Shown piece by piece: positions 1-10,010 of a stretch of 64,000 nt of DNA (the first letter of the stretch is position 1; each line of letters starts with the position of its first letter). The DNA is from Flavobacterium terrigena (GTDB taxonomy: Bacteria > Bacteroidota > Bacteroidia > Flavobacteriales > Flavobacteriaceae). The position numbers were made by a program, and so were the translations under genes. Below the pieces are notes generated by a model that worked only from the letters and a program-made list of their open reading frames with translations, made no database searches and was not told the DNA's origin. The stretch spans positions 17,187 through 81,186 of the forward strand of contig NZ_FNYA01000009.1 of the NCBI RefSeq assembly GCF_900108955.1, given 5' to 3'.

Positions 1-1206
1 GTTATTTTAGAATTGTGTTTACCCGTTTTAGCCGCTTTAGGTTTAAATGCGTTTATTAATTCGGACGAAGAAGAAAGAAAGAAACCTTTGTTATATACAG
101 GTGCAATTGTTGCTGGACTTTTAATAGTTATTTTATTAGCGAATGGTGTTTTCACTTTTTCTGGTGCAAACGACAAATATTATGCACAACAATACGGACC
201 TGAAGTAATGAAAGTCTTGAAAGAGGATAGAGAAAGTATGTATTTTTCTACTATTTATCGTTCATTAGGATTTTTAGCAGTGGCTTTCGGAATATTATTT
301 TTATACACTAAAAAAACGTTATCACAATTTACAACTGTGGTTTTAGTAGGTTTAGTAATGGTTATCGATTTATTCGTAGTTGCGAAAAACTACGTAAAGG
401 CTGATGATTTTGTTTCAAAAAGTCAAATTGAAAGACCTTTTGGTGAGCCATCTGAAGCGGATACTCGTATTTTAGAAGATACTACTCATTTTAGAGTTTT
501 TGATGTGGACGGACATATGAATAGTGCTAAAGCTTCATTTTATCACCAATCAATTGGTGGATATCACGCAGCTAAGCCTAAAAAAATGCAAGAAATATTC
601 GATTATCAAATTGCGAAAAACAATATTGAAGTCTTGAATATGTTGAATGCTAAATACATTTTACAATCAAATAAAGAAGGAATTCAACAAGCTTTAGAAA
701 ACCCGAATGCGAATGGAAATGCTTGGTTTGTTTCGAAAGTTAAAGTGTTAAATTCTGCAGATGAAGAAATGAAAGCTTTAGATAAGTTAAAAACTAAAGA
801 TGAAGCTACTTTTATGAAGCCAGCTTTAACTAAAGGTGATTTTAACTTTGAAACAGGTAAAGATTCTACTTCAACTATTGAGTTAATTTCATATAAACCA
901 AATCATTTAAAATATACTTCAAACAATTCTAAAAATGGTTTTGGAGTGTTTTCAGAAATGTATTATGCAAAAGGCTGGAAAGCTACAATTGATGGAAAAG
1001 ATGCTGAAATTTATAATGTAGATTACGTTTTACGTGGTTTAAAAATTCCAGCAGGAAAACACACCATCGAATTTAAATTCGAACCTCAAGTAGTAAAAAC
1101 AGGAAGTATGATTTCTTTAATTTCAACAGTTTTAATGCTTTTAGCTATTGGTTTGGGCATTTTTTATTGGAGAAAACAGAATAAGAATCTGGCTGAGATA
1201 AAATAA
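1..1206 (+). CDS. YfhO-family membrane protein, C-terminal part (partial at window edge)
   Basis: The frame is open from base 1, so the true start lies before the window and about 400 C-terminal residues are seen. The visible part has hydrophobic segments near its N-terminal end (the LLYTGAIVAGLLIVILLANG stretch and two more around residues 80-125), a soluble region of about 230 residues, and one last membrane helix (residues about 365-387) followed by a basic tail. The soluble segment ends with YYAKGWKATIDG and GLKIPAGKHTIEFKF, which resemble the C-terminal domain of bacterial YfhO-type proteins. These are large multi-spanning proteins related to GT-C glycosyltransferases and linked to cell-wall glycosylation. 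The family call is from recognition; the substrate cannot be told. A hairpin at 1216-1248 follows. Confidence 0.75.
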   Translation, partial: VILELCLPVLAALGLNAFINSDEEERKKPLLYTGAIVAGLLIVILLANGVFTFSGANDKYYAQQYGPEVMKVLKEDRESMYFSTIYRSLGFLAVAFGILFLYTKKTLSQFTTVVLVGLVMVIDLFVVAKNYVKADDFVSKSQIERPFGEPSEADTRILEDTTHFRVFDVDGHMNSAKASFYHQSIGGYHAAKPKKMQEIFDYQIAKNNIEVLNMLNAKYILQSNKEGIQQALENPNANGNAWFVSKVKVLNSADEEMKALDKLKTKDEATFMKPALTKGDFNFETGKDSTSTIELISYKPNHLKYTSNNSKNGFGVFSEMYYAKGWKATIDGKDAEIYNVDYVLRGLKIPAGKHTIEFKFEPQVVKTGSMISLISTVLMLLAIGLGIFYWRKQNKNLAEIK

Positions 1207-1215
1207 TTTTATATA

Positions 1216-1254
1216 AAACCTGATAGATTTCAAAAAGCTGTCAGGTTTATTTTT
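1216..1254 (+). terminator. Intrinsic terminator after the YfhO-like gene
   Basis: An 11-bp stem (1216-1226 with 1238-1248, one G-U pair) is followed by ATTTTT. It lies just after the stop at 1206 and ahead of the next gene, so it probably separates the two transcripts. Confidence 0.6.
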
Positions 1255-1266
1255 CAACATACTATT

Positions 1267-2559
1267 TTGAGTTCAAACAAAGTTTTAATCATTACTTATT
1301 ATTGGCCGCCTGCTGGTGGACCAGGTGTGCAACGTTGGTTGAAGTTTGTCAAATATCTTCCCGATTTTGGAGTAGAACCGATTGTTTATATTCCAGAAAA
1401 TCCGAGTTATCCATTGATTGATGAAAAATTACTTTCTGAAGTTTCTGATGCAACCGTTATTCTGAAAAATAAAATCTTTGAACCTTATGCTTTAGCTTCT
1501 TTTTTATCGAAAAATAAGACGAAAAAATTAGGAGCAGGAATTATTACTCAAAAGAAAAAACAATCGTTTATTGAAAAAACAATGCTTTGGATTCGTGGCA
1601 ACGTTTTCATTCCAGATGCACGTGTTTTTTGGGTAAAACCTTCTGTAAAATATCTTAAAAAATACATTCAAGAAAATAATATTGAAACCATTATAACGAC
1701 TGGTCCGCCACATAGTTTGCATTTAATTGGTTTAGATTTAAAAAAGCAATTAAACGTCAATTGGATTGCCGATTTTCGTGATCCATGGACCACTATTGGG
1801 TATCATAAAGAACTGAAATTATCAAATTGGGCGAGTGCTAAGCATAAAGCTTTGGAAAAAGAAGTGATGAACACTTGTGATACGATTTTAGTGACTTCTC
1901 CAACCACAAAAACAGAATTTGAAAGTATTACGAATAAACCAATTGAAGTCATTACAAATGGTTATGATGTGGAGAAAATCGAAAGAAAATCATTAGATGA
2001 AAACTTTACGTTAGCACATATCGGTTCGTTTTTATCGGAAAGAAATCCACAAATTTTATGGGAATCTTTATCAGAATTAATTCAAGAAAATGAAGCTTTT
2101 GCGAAACATTTTAAGTTGAAATTAATCGGAGCAGTAAGTAAAGAAGTGTTACAATCTATTTCCGAATTTCAACTGGACAATTTTGTACAAAATTTAGGTT
2201 ATGTTTCACACGAAGAAGCCTTAGTACATCAAAGAAGTTCACAAGTTTTACTGCTGATAGAAATTGATTCTGAAGACACCAAATGTATCATTCCAGGAAA
2301 ACTATTTGAATACATGGTTTCCGAAAGACCAATCTTAGCCATCGGACCAAAAAACTCCGATTTTGAGAATATCATAAAACAGACAAATACAGGTGTTTTT
2401 TATCAATATAATGAGAAAAATGAGCTGAAAAATCAAATTTTAGACTATTTTAATCAATATTTGGACAAATGTCTAAAAGTAAACGCTGTAGGTTTACAAC
2501 AATTTAGCAGAAAAAGTTTGACTGAAAAGTTGGTTGGAGTTTTGAGGCAAAAGGGATAA
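1267..2559 (+). CDS. Glycosyltransferase, GT4-like
   Basis: This 430-residue cytoplasmic protein looks like a GT-B fold glycosyltransferase of the GT4 type. The N-terminus VLIITYYWPPAGGPGVQRW is a typical first strand and donor-side loop of flavobacterial GT4 enzymes. A mid-protein DFRDPW motif (around residue 169) and a C-terminal GKLFEYMVSERPILAIG segment, which carries the conserved Glu region that contacts the nucleotide sugar, support this. No ATG precedes the conserved N-terminus, so TTG at 1267 is taken as start. It is followed by a polysaccharide flippase, which suggests a role in surface glycan assembly. The sugar donor and acceptor cannot be predicted. Confidence 0.85.
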   Translation: MSSNKVLIITYYWPPAGGPGVQRWLKFVKYLPDFGVEPIVYIPENPSYPLIDEKLLSEVSDATVILKNKIFEPYALASFLSKNKTKKLGAGIITQKKKQSFIEKTMLWIRGNVFIPDARVFWVKPSVKYLKKYIQENNIETIITTGPPHSLHLIGLDLKKQLNVNWIADFRDPWTTIGYHKELKLSNWASAKHKALEKEVMNTCDTILVTSPTTKTEFESITNKPIEVITNGYDVEKIERKSLDENFTLAHIGSFLSERNPQILWESLSELIQENEAFAKHFKLKLIGAVSKEVLQSISEFQLDNFVQNLGYVSHEEALVHQRSSQVLLLIEIDSEDTKCIIPGKLFEYMVSERPILAIGPKNSDFENIIKQTNTGVFYQYNEKNELKNQILDYFNQYLDKCLKVNAVGLQQFSRKSLTEKLVGVLRQKG

Positions 2560-2589
2560 GGCAAAAGTAAAAAGTTGAAAATATAAATG

Positions 2590-2664
2590 TTGAATTTTGA
2601 ATAACGAATTCTGAATTTTGAAATACATAAAACTGAATACTCAAAACTGAACACTGAATACTAA
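2590..2664 (+). repeat. Degenerate intergenic word repeat (gaattttgaa / ctgaatact)
   Basis: The gap between the glycosyltransferase and the flippase is built from near-repeats such as tgaattttga (2591 and 2611) and actgaatac / actgaacact. The same word set recurs around 35938-35967, where it runs into the end of serC. It codes for nothing visible and looks like dispersed intergenic filler. Confidence 0.5.
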
Positions 2665-2670
2665 AAAAAT

Positions 2671-4146
2671 ATGGGAATCGTAATTAAACAATCTATTAAA
2701 AACACCATCATCACTTTATTAGGTTTTGGAATTGGTGCGGCAAATACGTTGTTTATGTATCCGTATTTTTTGGGGAAAGATTATTTTGGTTTAACAGGAT
2801 ATGTGCTTTCTGCAGCCAATATTTTGTATCCAATTATGTCATTCGGAATACAAAATACACTGATAAAATTCTTCAACGAAAACAATAAAACAGAGAAAGA
2901 ATTAAATAGTTATATCACTTATATGCTATTTGTTCCGCTGTTTTTCATTACACCTTTAATGTTTTTGTTTTACTTTTTTTACGATGACATTGCACTTTAT
3001 GAATCTCAAAAAAATAGTTTCATTTATGATTTCGTTTGGATCATTCCAATTATTGGAATTTTCATGGGGTATTTCGAGATTTTCTACGCTTGGTTAAGAG
3101 CACATATGAAATCGGTTTTTGGAAGTTTTGTAAAAGAAGTTTTCGTTCGAATTTTAATTACGATTTTACTTTTTGGCGTTTATTTTGAATACATTTCACC
3201 AGCAGATTTTATTTATTCTTTGGTTTTAGTGTACGGAATTGGGTTGCTTCTTATTGTTTTCTATGCGAATAAAGTCAAACAAATCAGATTGCATTTCAAA
3301 ACACCAAAAAACAGTAAAGCTATTTTGACTTTTACGGTTTTCATTATTTTATCTGCAAGTATTGCGAATATGTTGTTAGACATCGATAAATATATGATTA
3401 AGCATTATATGAAAATTGACAATATTGCTTATTATTCAGTGGCGATTTTTATTGCGATGGTTATTTCTGTTCCGAGCAGAGCCATGCATCAAATTACGTA
3501 TCCAATTACTGCTAAATTGATGAGCGAAAACAAATGGCAAGAATTAAACGATTTATATAAAAAATCTTCGATTAGTTTACAGGTTATTGGAGGCTTAATC
3601 ATGTTGGGTATTTTCGTCAATATTAAAGAGTTATACTTGATGTTGCCAAAAGATTATGCGCAAGGATTATTTGTGGTTTTCACGATTGGTTTTTCAAAAT
3701 ATTTCGATTTAATTTTAGGAAATAACAATGCCATTATTTTCAACTCAAAATATTACAGAGCAGTATTGTTTTTAGGTTTAATGTTAGTGGTTTTAATCGT
3801 TTTGTTAAACATGTATTTCATTCCAAATTTCGGATTAAATGGCGCAGCTTTCGCCACCTTAATCTCCATTGGAATGTACAGTTTAGCGAAATTATTATTT
3901 GTGGTTTTTAAAATGAAATTATTTCCGTTTACCAAAAATACCATTGTTTCATTTGTTATTACTTTAGCTTTGTTTTTCGGATTTTATTTCTGGGAATTTC
4001 CTTTTCATCCAATAATCAATATTGGTTTAAAATCTGTTTTAATTTCTGTTTTATACTTGTCTTTACACTATTATTTCAAAGTTTCTAGCGATATTAATTA
4101 TGTGATTAGAAATACGGTTGAGAAATTCTTGAAAATTAAGATATGA
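2671..4146 (+). CDS. Polysaccharide flippase (Wzx/MATE-like, MOP superfamily)
   Basis: This 491-residue integral membrane protein is almost wholly hydrophobic, with about 12-14 predicted helices. The N-terminus (KNTIITLLGFGIGAANTLFM) and the pairing of helices resemble Wzx-type flippases of the MOP exporter superfamily, which move undecaprenyl-linked glycans across the inner membrane. A charged segment around residues 230-260 (DIDKYMIKHYMKIDNIAYY) is typical of the central cytoplasmic loop in this family. It follows a glycosyltransferase and overlaps the next lipoprotein gene by 4 bases, so the three are likely co-expressed. The exact glycan is unknown. Confidence 0.85.
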   Translation: MGIVIKQSIKNTIITLLGFGIGAANTLFMYPYFLGKDYFGLTGYVLSAANILYPIMSFGIQNTLIKFFNENNKTEKELNSYITYMLFVPLFFITPLMFLFYFFYDDIALYESQKNSFIYDFVWIIPIIGIFMGYFEIFYAWLRAHMKSVFGSFVKEVFVRILITILLFGVYFEYISPADFIYSLVLVYGIGLLLIVFYANKVKQIRLHFKTPKNSKAILTFTVFIILSASIANMLLDIDKYMIKHYMKIDNIAYYSVAIFIAMVISVPSRAMHQITYPITAKLMSENKWQELNDLYKKSSISLQVIGGLIMLGIFVNIKELYLMLPKDYAQGLFVVFTIGFSKYFDLILGNNNAIIFNSKYYRAVLFLGLMLVVLIVLLNMYFIPNFGLNGAAFATLISIGMYSLAKLLFVVFKMKLFPFTKNTIVSFVITLALFFGFYFWEFPFHPIINIGLKSVLISVLYLSLHYYFKVSSDINYVIRNTVEKFLKIKI

Positions 4147-4835
4147 ATAAACTAATCTGTTTTATTTTTCTGATTTTTGTTTTTTCATGTAAAAATATTG
4201 ATCAATCGAATGAAGATAATATCATCAAAACGGAAACTATAGAAAGTAAATCAGTTAAAATTATCGAACCAAAAAAGGAGAATATTGTTTATAAACCAGA
4301 TATTGATTGGCAAGAAAACTTTGGATTAACTCACGATATTGATAAAGATTCCATTTGGAAAAAACCCGTAAGATTTTATGTAGATAATCCTAATTGTGAT
4401 AAAACAGCTATTGGTTTTTATTTTGGAAAATTTAGACCAAGAGATACTCCAGAAACTAGTAAAGTATTACAATTAGCTGTTTCAGACGATACTAATTTAA
4501 GACCTTTTTACAGATGGATTTTAAATAAAACGATTGAAATTCAAGATGGTGCTTTAGGAGAATTTACGGGAGTTCCGGCTAGAAAATACACTGAAAAATT
4601 TCCAAATGAGTTTTTTGAATATATGGATATTGATCCTTCAGGAGAGAAATATTCAAATTGGTACAATTCTATTTTATATAGTGGATCTTACGAAGATGAT
4701 GATATTAAAAAATCTGAAGTCATTAGACAGAATTTGATAAAAACTATGAAATCAAATTGTAAAAACTGCAACCAAAAAATGAATAAGAGAATTGAAAAGT
4801 TTGCATTAGATTGTTTTCCAGAATCAGAGAAATAA
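4143..4835 (+). CDS. Hypothetical lipoprotein
   Basis: The 230-residue product begins with a short basic end, a hydrophobic stretch and a lipobox (FVFSC, Cys16), so it is probably lipidated and anchored in the envelope. The mature part is polar. A central segment (WKKPVRFYVDNPNCDKTAIGF) and a C-terminal CKNCNQKMN pair of cysteines are the only notable features; I do not recognise a domain. Its ATG overlaps the flippase stop (ATGA at 4143-4146), which implies translational coupling and a shared transcript. No function is assigned. Confidence 0.75.
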   Translation: MNKLICFIFLIFVFSCKNIDQSNEDNIIKTETIESKSVKIIEPKKENIVYKPDIDWQENFGLTHDIDKDSIWKKPVRFYVDNPNCDKTAIGFYFGKFRPRDTPETSKVLQLAVSDDTNLRPFYRWILNKTIEIQDGALGEFTGVPARKYTEKFPNEFFEYMDIDPSGEKYSNWYNSILYSGSYEDDDIKKSEVIRQNLIKTMKSNCKNCNQKMNKRIEKFALDCFPESEK

Positions 4836-4837
4836 AC

Positions 4838-4872
4838 AAAAAAATCCCGCTTCGCTTTCACGTTACGGGATT
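4838..4872 (-). terminator. Intrinsic terminator between convergent genes
   Basis: A 7-bp stem (4843-4849 with 4866-4872) is followed on the - strand by a run of seven T. It sits 30 bases past the stop of the 4903-5586 gene and fits an intrinsic terminator for that gene. Confidence 0.55.
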
Positions 4873-4902
4873 CTCTCAATTAATCAACCAACCAACTATA
4901 AA

Positions 4903-5586
4903 CTATCTTTTTCTTTCAACAGCATCTTTTTTGATGCCATCGATGTCTTCTTTTCTCATTTTTTCTTTGCTACCATCTTTTTTGTAGTAGTAAAAATCAT
5001 CATCGTTTCCGTAATCATCATCGTGATAATCACCTCCGCTATAACCAGTAGGGCAAGGGTTGTAAGTGTAACCGTAGTTCATTCCGTTTATATAACCTGT
5101 TACTCCAACTATTTGTCCATGATAGTTATAAAACAATCTCATTCCTCCAATTCTTGTTAAAGCAAAACTGTTGTAAGTCATATATACACTACCAATTCTT
5201 CTTACTCTTCCGTAATAGTCGTAGTTGACAAAAACATTACCAACACGTCTTACTCTTCCATAATTGTCGTGCTCGATTTTTATTCCTCTAACACCTCTAT
5301 CTATTGCATTTGTTGCTGGAATGCCACCACGTCTTGCAATATAACTTCCGTTTCCAGTGTTGAAATCGAAATCTCCGTTTGGGAAAACATAAAATGAAAT
5401 TCCTCTTTCTCTAAACTCTATCGGTTCTGCGTCTCTATAATCAATTGCATAATAATTATTATGTCCGTTATGATTTCCGTTTGGATGACCGTTTCCGTTT
5501 CCACGTCTGTCAGTTCTTATTTCTTGTGCAAAAGTTGCGTTTAACATTAATAAAAAACTGGCAACTAAAAATGTAATTTTTCTCAT
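4903..5586 (-). CDS. Secreted Gly/Asn/Tyr-rich repeat protein, function unknown
   Basis: The 227-residue product has a clear signal peptide (MRKITFLVASFLLMLNATFAQ). A Gly/Asn/His-rich linker follows (RGNGNGHPNGNHNGHNN), then a domain with repeated units containing NYGRVRRVGNV and YYGRVRRIGSV (residues about 100-145). The C-terminal tail is very rich in Asp and Tyr (DYHDDDYGNDDDFYYYKKDG), followed by a Lys/Arg-rich end. The repeats suggest a small beta-rich secreted or periplasmic protein, and the acidic run could bind cations, but that is inference. It is a single gene with its own terminator. Confidence 0.75.
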   Translation of the reverse strand: MRKITFLVASFLLMLNATFAQEIRTDRRGNGNGHPNGNHNGHNNYYAIDYRDAEPIEFRERGISFYVFPNGDFDFNTGNGSYIARRGGIPATNAIDRGVRGIKIEHDNYGRVRRVGNVFVNYDYYGRVRRIGSVYMTYNSFALTRIGGMRLFYNYHGQIVGVTGYINGMNYGYTYNPCPTGYSGGDYHDDDYGNDDDFYYYKKDGSKEKMRKEDIDGIKKDAVERKR

Positions 5587-5825
5587 GATTTCTAAATTTT
5601 AATTGTTAAACATTTTCGACTTGTTATCGTTAATTAGGTGTTTTCAATTGCTGTGCCAAAGCCCAAATTATAAGTGATAACGATATGATAATGACTTGTT
5701 AATGATTTCTAATGCATTGGTATTCATGTCATTGTCTCTTTGTTTTTAAACTTGTCCTTGATTTTTGAACTTGAATTTTGTCATTGCGTTTGAATTTAGT
5801 ATTTTAGCACAAATCTAAAACCACA

Positions 5826-7502
5826 ATGAAAAAGTCTATAGCCATTTTATTATTATCAGCCAGTCAATTTATTTTTGCACAGTATCCAACAGAATATTTT
5901 AGATCACCTTTAGATATTCCCATCAATTTATCAGGAACATTTGGCGAACTCCGCCCGAATCACTTCCATTCCGGTTTAGATATTCGAACCAACAATGTAG
6001 AAGGTTTACCTGTTTATGCCTCGGCAGAAGGAATGATTGTTAGAATTAAAGTTTCTGCATTCGGATATGGAAAAGCTATATATATTGCACATCCAAACGG
6101 TTACACTACAGTTTACGGCCATCTTCAAAAATTTAGCGATAAAATTGAAGCTTACGTAAAAGAACAGCAATACAAACAAAAAAGTTACGAAGTAGAATTG
6201 TATCCAAGTACTTTAAAAGTTACTCAATCTGAAATTATTGCTTTATCAGGAAATTCTGGTGGAAGTGGTGGACCACATTTACATTTTGAATTTAGAGATA
6301 CGGCTACCGAAAAAATCATCAATCCGATGGCTTTTGGTATGAATAAATTAATCAAAGACGAAATGAATCCTGTAATTTCAAGTCTGATGGTTTATCCTGC
6401 AAACGATTCTACATTTGTAAATAAAAGTAGAAACCCAGTTAGTTTATCGTTACAAAAACAAGTTGATGGTTCTTTTTTAGCATCAAAAGTTGTAGCAAAT
6501 GGGAAAATCGGTTTTGCTCTTAATTCTTATGATTTATCGACTAATAATTACAATAAAAACGGGATTTATAAAGTAGTGAGTTATTTGAACGGTTCTCAAA
6601 ATTTCAAGTATGAGTTTGATACGTTTGCTTTTGACGAATCGAAACACATCAATTATTTTATAGATTTTTACAGATATAAAAAACTAAATCAACGTTTCCA
6701 GAAATTATTTATCAAGGAAAGTTATCCTTTGTCTATAATTAGCGGGAATACTAAAAGTGGTTTTGTTGATATTAAACCCAATGTGAATTATACCTACAAA
6801 ATTGAAGTTTTCGATTTTCACGGCAATAAAACCGTTGTAAATATTCCAATTACTTATGAAAATGAAGTAAATCCAACACCTGTAACTTCAAAAGGAAACT
6901 TTTACATCAAAACTAAATCCGATTATAATTTCGAATTTGAAAAAACAGCTGTTTATATTCCTGTAAATGCCTTGTATGAAAATGCATATTTGAATATCAG
7001 CGAAAAAGATAGTGTCCTAGATATTGCAAACAATTACGAAGCTATTGAAAACGGATTAACCATAACTTTAGATATGTCACATTTATCTGAAGATGAACAG
7101 AAAAAAGCCTTTGTAGGAACAGTTTTAGGCTTAAAATTAGAATACAATTCATCTTTCAGAAAAGCAAATAAAGTTTCTGCAAAAGTAAAAGCATTCGGGA
7201 AATACAAAGTCGGATTTGATAATGTAGCTCCACGAATTTACAATCCGAACTTCATTGAAGGTAGCAATATTTCTAAATTATCTACGTTAAGTGTTTCTAT
7301 CAGTGATGCAATTTCTGGAATTGATACGTACAACGCCTATTTAAATGGCGAATGGATTTTAATGGAATACGATTACAAAACGAAAAAACTGGTTCATAAT
7401 TTAAAAGATGGAAAAGTGATTTCAGGAAAAAACGATATTAAAATTGTGGTTACAGACAAATTAGATAATACAGCCACATTTTCATCCAATTTTATTTATT
7501 AA
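5826..7502 (+). CDS. M23-family metallopeptidase
   Basis: The 558-residue secreted protein has a signal peptide (residues 1-18) followed directly by a peptidase M23 (LytM-like) domain at about residues 30-175. The zinc motifs are visible: NHFHSGLDI (HxxxD) near residue 42 and GGPHLHFEFRD near residue 156. M23 enzymes cut peptide cross-links in peptidoglycan. The remaining 380 residues are beta-rich and look like Ig-like or Big domains (for example SVSISDAISGIDTYNAYLNG near the end), which is usual for Bacteroidetes members. The next gene, a TonB-dependent receptor, starts 3 bases after the stop, so the two form an operon. Confidence 0.9.
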   Translation: MKKSIAILLLSASQFIFAQYPTEYFRSPLDIPINLSGTFGELRPNHFHSGLDIRTNNVEGLPVYASAEGMIVRIKVSAFGYGKAIYIAHPNGYTTVYGHLQKFSDKIEAYVKEQQYKQKSYEVELYPSTLKVTQSEIIALSGNSGGSGGPHLHFEFRDTATEKIINPMAFGMNKLIKDEMNPVISSLMVYPANDSTFVNKSRNPVSLSLQKQVDGSFLASKVVANGKIGFALNSYDLSTNNYNKNGIYKVVSYLNGSQNFKYEFDTFAFDESKHINYFIDFYRYKKLNQRFQKLFIKESYPLSIISGNTKSGFVDIKPNVNYTYKIEVFDFHGNKTVVNIPITYENEVNPTPVTSKGNFYIKTKSDYNFEFEKTAVYIPVNALYENAYLNISEKDSVLDIANNYEAIENGLTITLDMSHLSEDEQKKAFVGTVLGLKLEYNSSFRKANKVSAKVKAFGKYKVGFDNVAPRIYNPNFIEGSNISKLSTLSVSISDAISGIDTYNAYLNGEWILMEYDYKTKKLVHNLKDGKVISGKNDIKIVVTDKLDNTATFSSNFIY

Positions 7503-7504
7503 TT

Positions 7505-9973
7505 ATGAGCTTGAATATAAAGTCAATTCGATTTATCTTATTTTTTGTTTTAATTTCTTCATTTTCTTTCGCTCAAAAGGCCAGAATTAAAGGAATTGTA
7601 TTGAATGAAAGTAATCAACCTATAGAAAATGTTTCGGTAAGTTCACCAACTTCAAATACTGTTACGAATAATAATGGTTTCTATATTTTAGAAATTGATG
7701 CAAATACTGAAGTTACTATTACATATTCTCAAAATAACTTCAAAAAATCGACTTACAAAGTAAAGTTAAAACCGAATGAAGATTTTGAATGGAATCCGAT
7801 TTTAGGAACAATAACAGAAACTATTGAAACTGTTGTTATTACAGGTAAAAACAGAAAAATAAACGGAGCAACCGCTGTTTCACCTGTTTTATTAAGAAGA
7901 ATTCCTGGAGGAAATGCTGGTGTAGAAAATTTAATTAAAACTTTACCAGGTGTGTATTCTAATAACGAATTGAGTACTTCGTATGCCGTTCGTGGTGGAA
8001 ATTACGATGAGAATTTAGTTTATGTTAATGAAATTGAAGTCTATCGTCCGTTTTTAGTTCGTTCTGGACAACAAGAAGGTTTGAGTTTTACAAATACCGA
8101 TTTAGTTCAAAATATCGATTTTTATGCTGGAGGATTTCAAGCGAAATATGGCGATAAATTGTCTTCTGTTTTAGATATCGCTTATAGAAATCCAAAAGCG
8201 TTTCACGCTGGTTTAGAAGCGAGTTTAATGGGCGGAAGTATTTTTGCTGAGGGTGTTTCTAAAAATCAAAAATGGAGTAATATTACAGGTATTCGTTACA
8301 GAAACAATTCACTTTTAGTAAAAAGTCAGGAAACAGAAACCAATTATAAACCTTCGTTTTTAGATGTGCAATCGATGTTTAATTTCAATTTAAACACCAA
8401 ATGGAATTTTAGCTTCCTAGGAAATATTGCTCAGAATAATTACAAATACCAACCTACAACTCGTCAAACGAATTTTGGAACAGTTAGTGAGCCAATTGCT
8501 TTGTTAATTGATTACGAAGGACAAGAAAAAGATAAATACACTACGTTTTTTGGTGCGATAAAATCAGTTTATGAGCCAAATAAAAACAACAAATACAGAT
8601 ATATTTCTTCCGCTTATCATACGGTGGAACAAGAATATTACGATATTTTAGCACAATATCGTTTAGGTGAAGTTGATGCCAATATTGGTTCGGAAACTTT
8701 TGGAGATGTTATTTTTTCTCGTGGAATTGGTTCGCAATTGAATCATGCCAGAAATAATTTGGATGCCTTAATCGTAACTAACGAGTTAAAAGGAAATCAT
8801 AAATTAAATGATAATAATGGAATTGAGTGGAGTTTTAAACACAATTTTGAAAACATTAGAGATAGAGTAGTAGAGTGGGAAGTAGTTGACTCCGCTGGCT
8901 TTTCATTACCAAATCCTTTATTAGAGTATGTAAATGACCAACCATATAATCCATATTACGGACCTTTAGCGCCTTACCAAAATGTTAGAGCTAAAAATAA
9001 TACCACAATTAATCGTTTCAGTGCCTATTTAAATTGGAATCACGAAGGAAATCTTGGCGAGCATACGTATTATGTGAATGCGGGTGTTCGTGGACAAAGT
9101 TGGATGGTTTCAAATAATGGTATTTCTGGTGACAATCAGTTAACTTTTTCGCCAAGAGCACAATTTATTTTAAAACCGAAATGGGAAAAAGAAATGATTT
9201 TCCGTTTTTCGGTCGGAGTGTACAATCAGCCGCCATTTTACAGAGAATTACGTGCTAATGATGGAAGTGTGAATCCAAACGTAAAAGATCAAAAATCGAT
9301 ACACTTTGTTTTAGGTCACGATTATAGTTTTAAAATGTGGGAAAGACCATTTAAGTTAGTAAGCGAAGCATATTACAAAACTATGAACGATGTAAATACG
9401 TATACAATTGACAATGTGCGTATTCGTTACCGAGCAAATAATGATGCTACAGCTTATGTTTACGGAATTGATGGTCGTTTAAATGGAGAATTTGTTCCTG
9501 GAGTAGAATCTTGGTTTACATTCGGATATTTAAAAACAGAAGAAAATCAAAATGGAAGAGGAAATATCGCTCGTCCAACGGATCAACGTTTAAAATTTGC
9601 TATCTTATTTCAAGATTATATGCCAAACATTCCAAGTTTAAAAATGTATTTGAATTTGGTGTACAATACTGGTTTACCAGGAGGTTCGCCAGCTTATGCG
9701 GATGCTTATGATTATCAAATGCGTTTGAACGATTATCGTAGAGCTGATGCCGGATTTTCATATGTTTTTAAAGATGCAAAGTTAGGCGCTCACAGAAAAT
9801 GGTTAGCTAATTTTACTGAGATGTCTTTAGGTTTTGAAATCTATAATATGTTTAATAATCAAAACTCAATTACGAATACTTGGGTTCGCGATGTGTACAC
9901 GAAAACACAATATGGAGTTCCAAATTATTTAACTACAAGAACGTTTAATTTGAAATTGAGTATGAGAATTTAA
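7505..9973 (+). CDS. TonB-dependent receptor with N-terminal CarboxypepD_reg-like domain
   Basis: The 822-residue outer-membrane protein has a signal peptide (1-23), a CarboxypepD_reg-like beta-sandwich (about 25-105; RIKGIVLNESNQPIENVSV), a plug domain (about 120-230; PGVYSNNELSTSYAVRGGN) and a long barrel region ending in a C-terminal FNLKLSMRI strand with alternating hydrophobic residues. This is the standard layout of Bacteroidetes TonB-dependent transporters. No SusD partner is adjacent, so it is not a typical glycan-utilisation pair. Pairing with an M23 peptidase upstream suggests a shared transcript, but the substrate cannot be told from sequence. Confidence 0.9.
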   Translation: MSLNIKSIRFILFFVLISSFSFAQKARIKGIVLNESNQPIENVSVSSPTSNTVTNNNGFYILEIDANTEVTITYSQNNFKKSTYKVKLKPNEDFEWNPILGTITETIETVVITGKNRKINGATAVSPVLLRRIPGGNAGVENLIKTLPGVYSNNELSTSYAVRGGNYDENLVYVNEIEVYRPFLVRSGQQEGLSFTNTDLVQNIDFYAGGFQAKYGDKLSSVLDIAYRNPKAFHAGLEASLMGGSIFAEGVSKNQKWSNITGIRYRNNSLLVKSQETETNYKPSFLDVQSMFNFNLNTKWNFSFLGNIAQNNYKYQPTTRQTNFGTVSEPIALLIDYEGQEKDKYTTFFGAIKSVYEPNKNNKYRYISSAYHTVEQEYYDILAQYRLGEVDANIGSETFGDVIFSRGIGSQLNHARNNLDALIVTNELKGNHKLNDNNGIEWSFKHNFENIRDRVVEWEVVDSAGFSLPNPLLEYVNDQPYNPYYGPLAPYQNVRAKNNTTINRFSAYLNWNHEGNLGEHTYYVNAGVRGQSWMVSNNGISGDNQLTFSPRAQFILKPKWEKEMIFRFSVGVYNQPPFYRELRANDGSVNPNVKDQKSIHFVLGHDYSFKMWERPFKLVSEAYYKTMNDVNTYTIDNVRIRYRANNDATAYVYGIDGRLNGEFVPGVESWFTFGYLKTEENQNGRGNIARPTDQRLKFAILFQDYMPNIPSLKMYLNLVYNTGLPGGSPAYADAYDYQMRLNDYRRADAGFSYVFKDAKLGAHRKWLANFTEMSLGFEIYNMFNNQNSITNTWVRDVYTKTQYGVPNYLTTRTFNLKLSMRI

Positions 9974-9984
9974 TTTCAAATTAC

Positions 9985-9992
9985 TATATTTG
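9985..9992 (+). promoter_or_regulatory. -7 promoter box TATATTTG
   Basis: The octamer matches the Bacteroidetes -7 consensus TAnnTTTG. No well-spaced -33 TTG is seen. It lies right behind the receptor stop and in front of the lipoprotein start at 10011, and it covers the upstream in-frame TTG at 9990, which argues against that start. Confidence 0.45.
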
Positions 9993-10010
9993 ATAGACAA
10001 ACTAATGAAC